64,000 bases of DNA, from NCBI RefSeq assembly GCF_028657905.1, contig NZ_CP117781.1, positions 2,480,001-2,544,000 of the forward strand, read 5' to 3'. The DNA is from Burkholderia sp. FERM BP-3421 (GTDB taxonomy: Bacteria; Pseudomonadota; Gammaproteobacteria; Burkholderiales; Burkholderiaceae). The notes below the pieces were generated by a model. It did not search any database. It had not been told where the DNA came from and was given only the letters and a program-made list of their open reading frames with translations. The translations under genes were made by a program, and so were the position numbers. Below, in pieces: positions 62,628-64,000 of the stretch (its first letter is position 1; every line of letters begins with the position of its first letter).

Positions 62628-62705
62628 CGTCCCTTGTCAGCCTGTTCTCGGAAAAGAATGGAGCGGGCGGCGCGCGATGGCGCGCCACTCCGTTCCGGAG
62701 GACAC

Positions 62706-63176
62706 CTAGCAAAAGTACTGCCGAGACACCTCGATCACTCGCCGCACATGCGCGAGCGCATCGATACGCGGGCCGTGAACGGCTTGTGCCGCACTTTCAT
62801 GGCGGCGCGCGCGCTGCGCGCGCCGCGCTTCCGCCATCGATTCCAGAACCTTGCCGATCTCGGACTTGCCGTGAGCCAGCGCCATGTTGAACGCGCTCGA
62901 TGGTCGATGCGGAATCTTCAGCTTCCGGCAGATCACGCGCGGATCCATGTTGAGGATGTAGTGCAGCTTCAACACGTCGCGATCGAACGGCATCAGCTTG
63001 CGCCATGCCCGCTCGACATCCTCGGCGTCGATTTCATCGATGCGGTTCGCATCCGCGCGCCGCAACTGTCCCTCCGGCCGATAGCGTCCCTCGGCAGACC
63101 CCGCCCGCGATCCACGCATCGCCGTGGATCGCTGCGCCCTGGCCCAATTCTCAAGACGATCATCCAGATTGCTCAT
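62706..63176 (-). CDS. Small HTH protein, possible antiterminator
   Basis: A 156-residue basic protein. The central part, DAEDVERAWRKLMPFDRDVLKLHYILNMDPRVICRKLKI followed by a helix, looks like the sigma-70 region 4 HTH used in phage Q-type and RinA-type late regulators: an 'LKLHY' helix, then a turn and a recognition helix (CRKLKIPHRPSSAFN). It lies directly upstream of three terminators and the tail operon, which suits an antitermination or late activator role. The ATG at 63176 is chosen as it follows an unstructured leader; the frame continues upstream without a good start. Family call is by pattern only. Confidence 0.6.
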   Translation of the reverse strand: MSNLDDRLENWARAQRSTAMRGSRAGSAEGRYRPEGQLRRADANRIDEIDAEDVERAWRKLMPFDRDVLKLHYILNMDPRVICRKLKIPHRPSSAFNMALAHGKSEIGKVLESMAEARRAQRARRHESAAQAVHGPRIDALAHVRRVIEVSRQYFC

Positions 63177-63359
63177 TGTTTGTGTTCTCCTGTATTGCCC
63201 GCTGCCTGCTCCGTCTATCCGCCCTGTCGGACAAACGCTCTCAGATCCCATTGCCGCGCGCCCGGCTTGCCTGCCTGCGCCCGGGCTACCGCGGCCACGC
63301 CCTACCGCCCCCTTCCCCAAGGAGGCACACCCCGTCATTCCGGTATGTTCGTTGACGCG

Positions 63360-63668
63360 TTACCGCTTGATCGGAAGAGGCAAACCCAGCAGTTCCTGGG
63401 ACTTGCCCGTCGCGATGCACTCGCGCCGACCGCGCTTCACCAGCCGCCCGGCGTCGAGCAATTCCCGGGCGCGCCCGCAGACGCTCGACAACTTGAGATT
63501 GGTGAGCGCCGCGAGGTCTTCCCGCGTGAGCAATACATCGATCGATTCGAAGCAATCGAGCACCATGCGCTGGGTGGTCGACAAGGCGCGCTCGCTTGGC
63601 GAAAGACGACGGTGCGGATATACCCCGGAGGCTTGAAGCCCGGCTTGCGGGCGGGAAAGTGCTGTCAT
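63360..63668 (-). CDS. Winged-helix regulator of the cluster
   Basis: A 102-residue protein with one winged-helix domain: TTQRMVLDCFESIDVLLTREDLAALTNLKLSSV for the first helices and RELLDAGRLVKRGRREC for recognition helix and wing. It resembles small phage DNA-binding proteins without a clear Cro identity. AGGGGA eight bases before ATG 63668 sets the start; an ATG at 63695 is also in frame. It is the first minus-strand gene behind the divergent promoter, so it is probably an early regulator. Confidence 0.65.
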   Translation of the reverse strand: MTALSRPQAGLQASGVYPHRRLSPSERALSTTQRMVLDCFESIDVLLTREDLAALTNLKLSSVCGRARELLDAGRLVKRGRRECIATGKSQELLGLPLPIKR

Positions 63669-63828
63669 GCAAGATTCCCCTTCATTGTCATTCAATTAGT
63701 TTTACGAAATATGTGCATGACCGGGCTCCGGGTTGGCATCGGCCAGACCATCCCGGACCGGCATCCGAGCGGCCGGCGGCGTACCCCGCCCCGAACCGCT
63801 CGGATGCACCGCATCGCCGGCGTACCGC

Positions 63829-63852
63829 CGAATCGGCGAATCGGCGAATCGG
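63829..63852. repeat. Three 8-bp direct repeats
   Basis: CGAATCGG occurs three times in a row, followed by CGAAAAGC. It lies in the leader of the early minus-strand transcript. No function is apparent. Confidence 0.6.
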
Positions 63853-63882
63853 CGAAAAGCTGGCGTGCGGATCATGCTTCGC

Positions 63883-63911
63883 AGTATAGTAGCATTCGCT
63901 ACCATCAACAA
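63883..63911 (-). promoter_or_regulatory. Minus-strand early promoter
   Basis: On the minus strand TTGTTG (63911-63906) and TATACT (63888-63883) are 17 bp apart, a good sigma-70 promoter reading toward the winged-helix gene. The first operator occupies the spacer. Confidence 0.75.
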
Positions 63912-63941
63912 GTAGCATTTGCTATCCGTAGCATGTGCTAC
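63889..63941. promoter_or_regulatory. Three tandem palindromic operators
   Basis: GTAGCATTCGCTAC (63889-63902), GTAGCATTTGCTAT (63912-63925) and GTAGCATGTGCTAC (63928-63941) share a GTAGCA..GCTAC palindrome. They cover the minus-strand promoter and end 9 bp before the plus-strand start at 63951. The layout is that of a phage repressor operator set such as OR. Confidence 0.85.
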
Positions 63942-63950
63942 GCTTTCGCC

Positions 63951-64000
63951 ATGAACGAAACAGAACTCCATCGCGTCCGCGTCGAGCGCCTGCGGGCCGC
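63951..64000 (+). CDS. Start of a divergent gene, likely repressor
   Basis: Only 16 codons are in the window: ATG followed by MNETELHRVRVERLRA, a helical basic start seen in XRE-type or LexA-like phage repressors. It faces the early minus-strand promoter across three operators, which supports a repressor. The family cannot be confirmed from this fragment. Confidence 0.55.
   Translation, partial: MNETELHRVRVERLRA

Larger units (their letters stand above)
61849..62705. other. AT-rich non-coding region with three terminators
   Basis: 857 bp between the small HTH gene and the tail operon, with no supported gene. It holds three similar minus-strand hairpins spaced about 267 bp apart (listed separately). 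Upstream of the first two (on the minus strand) lie similar ~100-bp stretches that include a CGACTGATTCC-like and CCGAA-CCGCTTAA segment. Much of 62150-62290 and 62430-62580 is markedly AT-rich, unlike the rest of the window, and may contain the promoter of the tail operon. Confidence 0.65.

Noticed and set aside
63688..63918. A 76-codon minus-strand frame in the early leader
   Set aside because: It begins upstream of the predicted -10 and would not be fully transcribed; composition is not protein-like.
43972..64000. Reading the tail cluster as a complete prophage
   Set aside because: No capsid, portal, terminase, integrase or attachment repeat is visible, and regulators lie where head genes should be. 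Not excluded beyond the right edge.
1..64000. Search for tRNA or rRNA genes and tRNA-type attachment sites
   Set aside because: No cloverleaf or rRNA sequence was recognised by eye; a covariance-model scan would settle it.

Overview
The window looks like the second chromosome of a Burkholderia species. It is GC-rich, and it carries the sdhCDAB-sdhE-gltA block facing a divergent mdh-CitE-like-prpD-acnA block. It also carries a family I.2 lipase with its dedicated foldase. The lipase resembles the B. cepacia and B. glumae enzymes, so a Burkholderia close to the gladioli/glumae/plantarii group is plausible; the species cannot be fixed from the sequence alone.

Layout. 1-12990: TCA cycle genes. 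A GntR regulator (frameshifted here) and a palindromic site lie between the two divergent blocks. 12991-14420: a complete ISL3-family insertion sequence sits in the T-tract of the acnA terminator, tail to tail with an older ISL3 remnant. 14465-19676: a nickel/cobalt repressor and exporter pair (DmeR/DmeF type), a DUF1289 protein, a 5'-truncated LysE gene beside a 9-bp tandem repeat, and a drug exporter. 19677-29656: a secreted sedolisin protease, a polyamine-type ABC transporter with a divergent MocR regulator, and the lipase with its foldase. 29894-43902: an OprC-like copper receptor with a DUF2946 protein, cytochrome b561, a degenerate LysM/M23 lipoprotein, gnd, an overlapping NCS1 permease-sirtuin-methyltransferase operon, and a stand-alone LanC-like protein.

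43972-64000 (continuing past the window): a compact contractile-tail cluster, almost all on the minus strand. Reading along transcription: a divergent repressor start with three tandem operators, a winged-helix protein, a small HTH protein, three evenly spaced terminators, neck protein, DUF3383 sheath, DUF3277 tube, chaperone with a -1 frameshift site, tape measure, baseplate, spike, two related tail fibres, holin, SAR endolysin, a secreted protein, nested Rz/Rz1, and a final terminator. No capsid, portal, terminase or integrase gene is visible. The likeliest reading is a tailocin (phage-tail-like bacteriocin) that uses phage-style control and lysis genes. A prophage whose head genes lie beyond the right edge is the main alternative.

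Five apparent single-base insertions, each in a short homopolymer, break four genes: the GntR regulator, the tape measure, a hub-like baseplate protein, and one fibre (twice). Their uniformity suggests sequencing error, but real decay cannot be excluded from this sequence.
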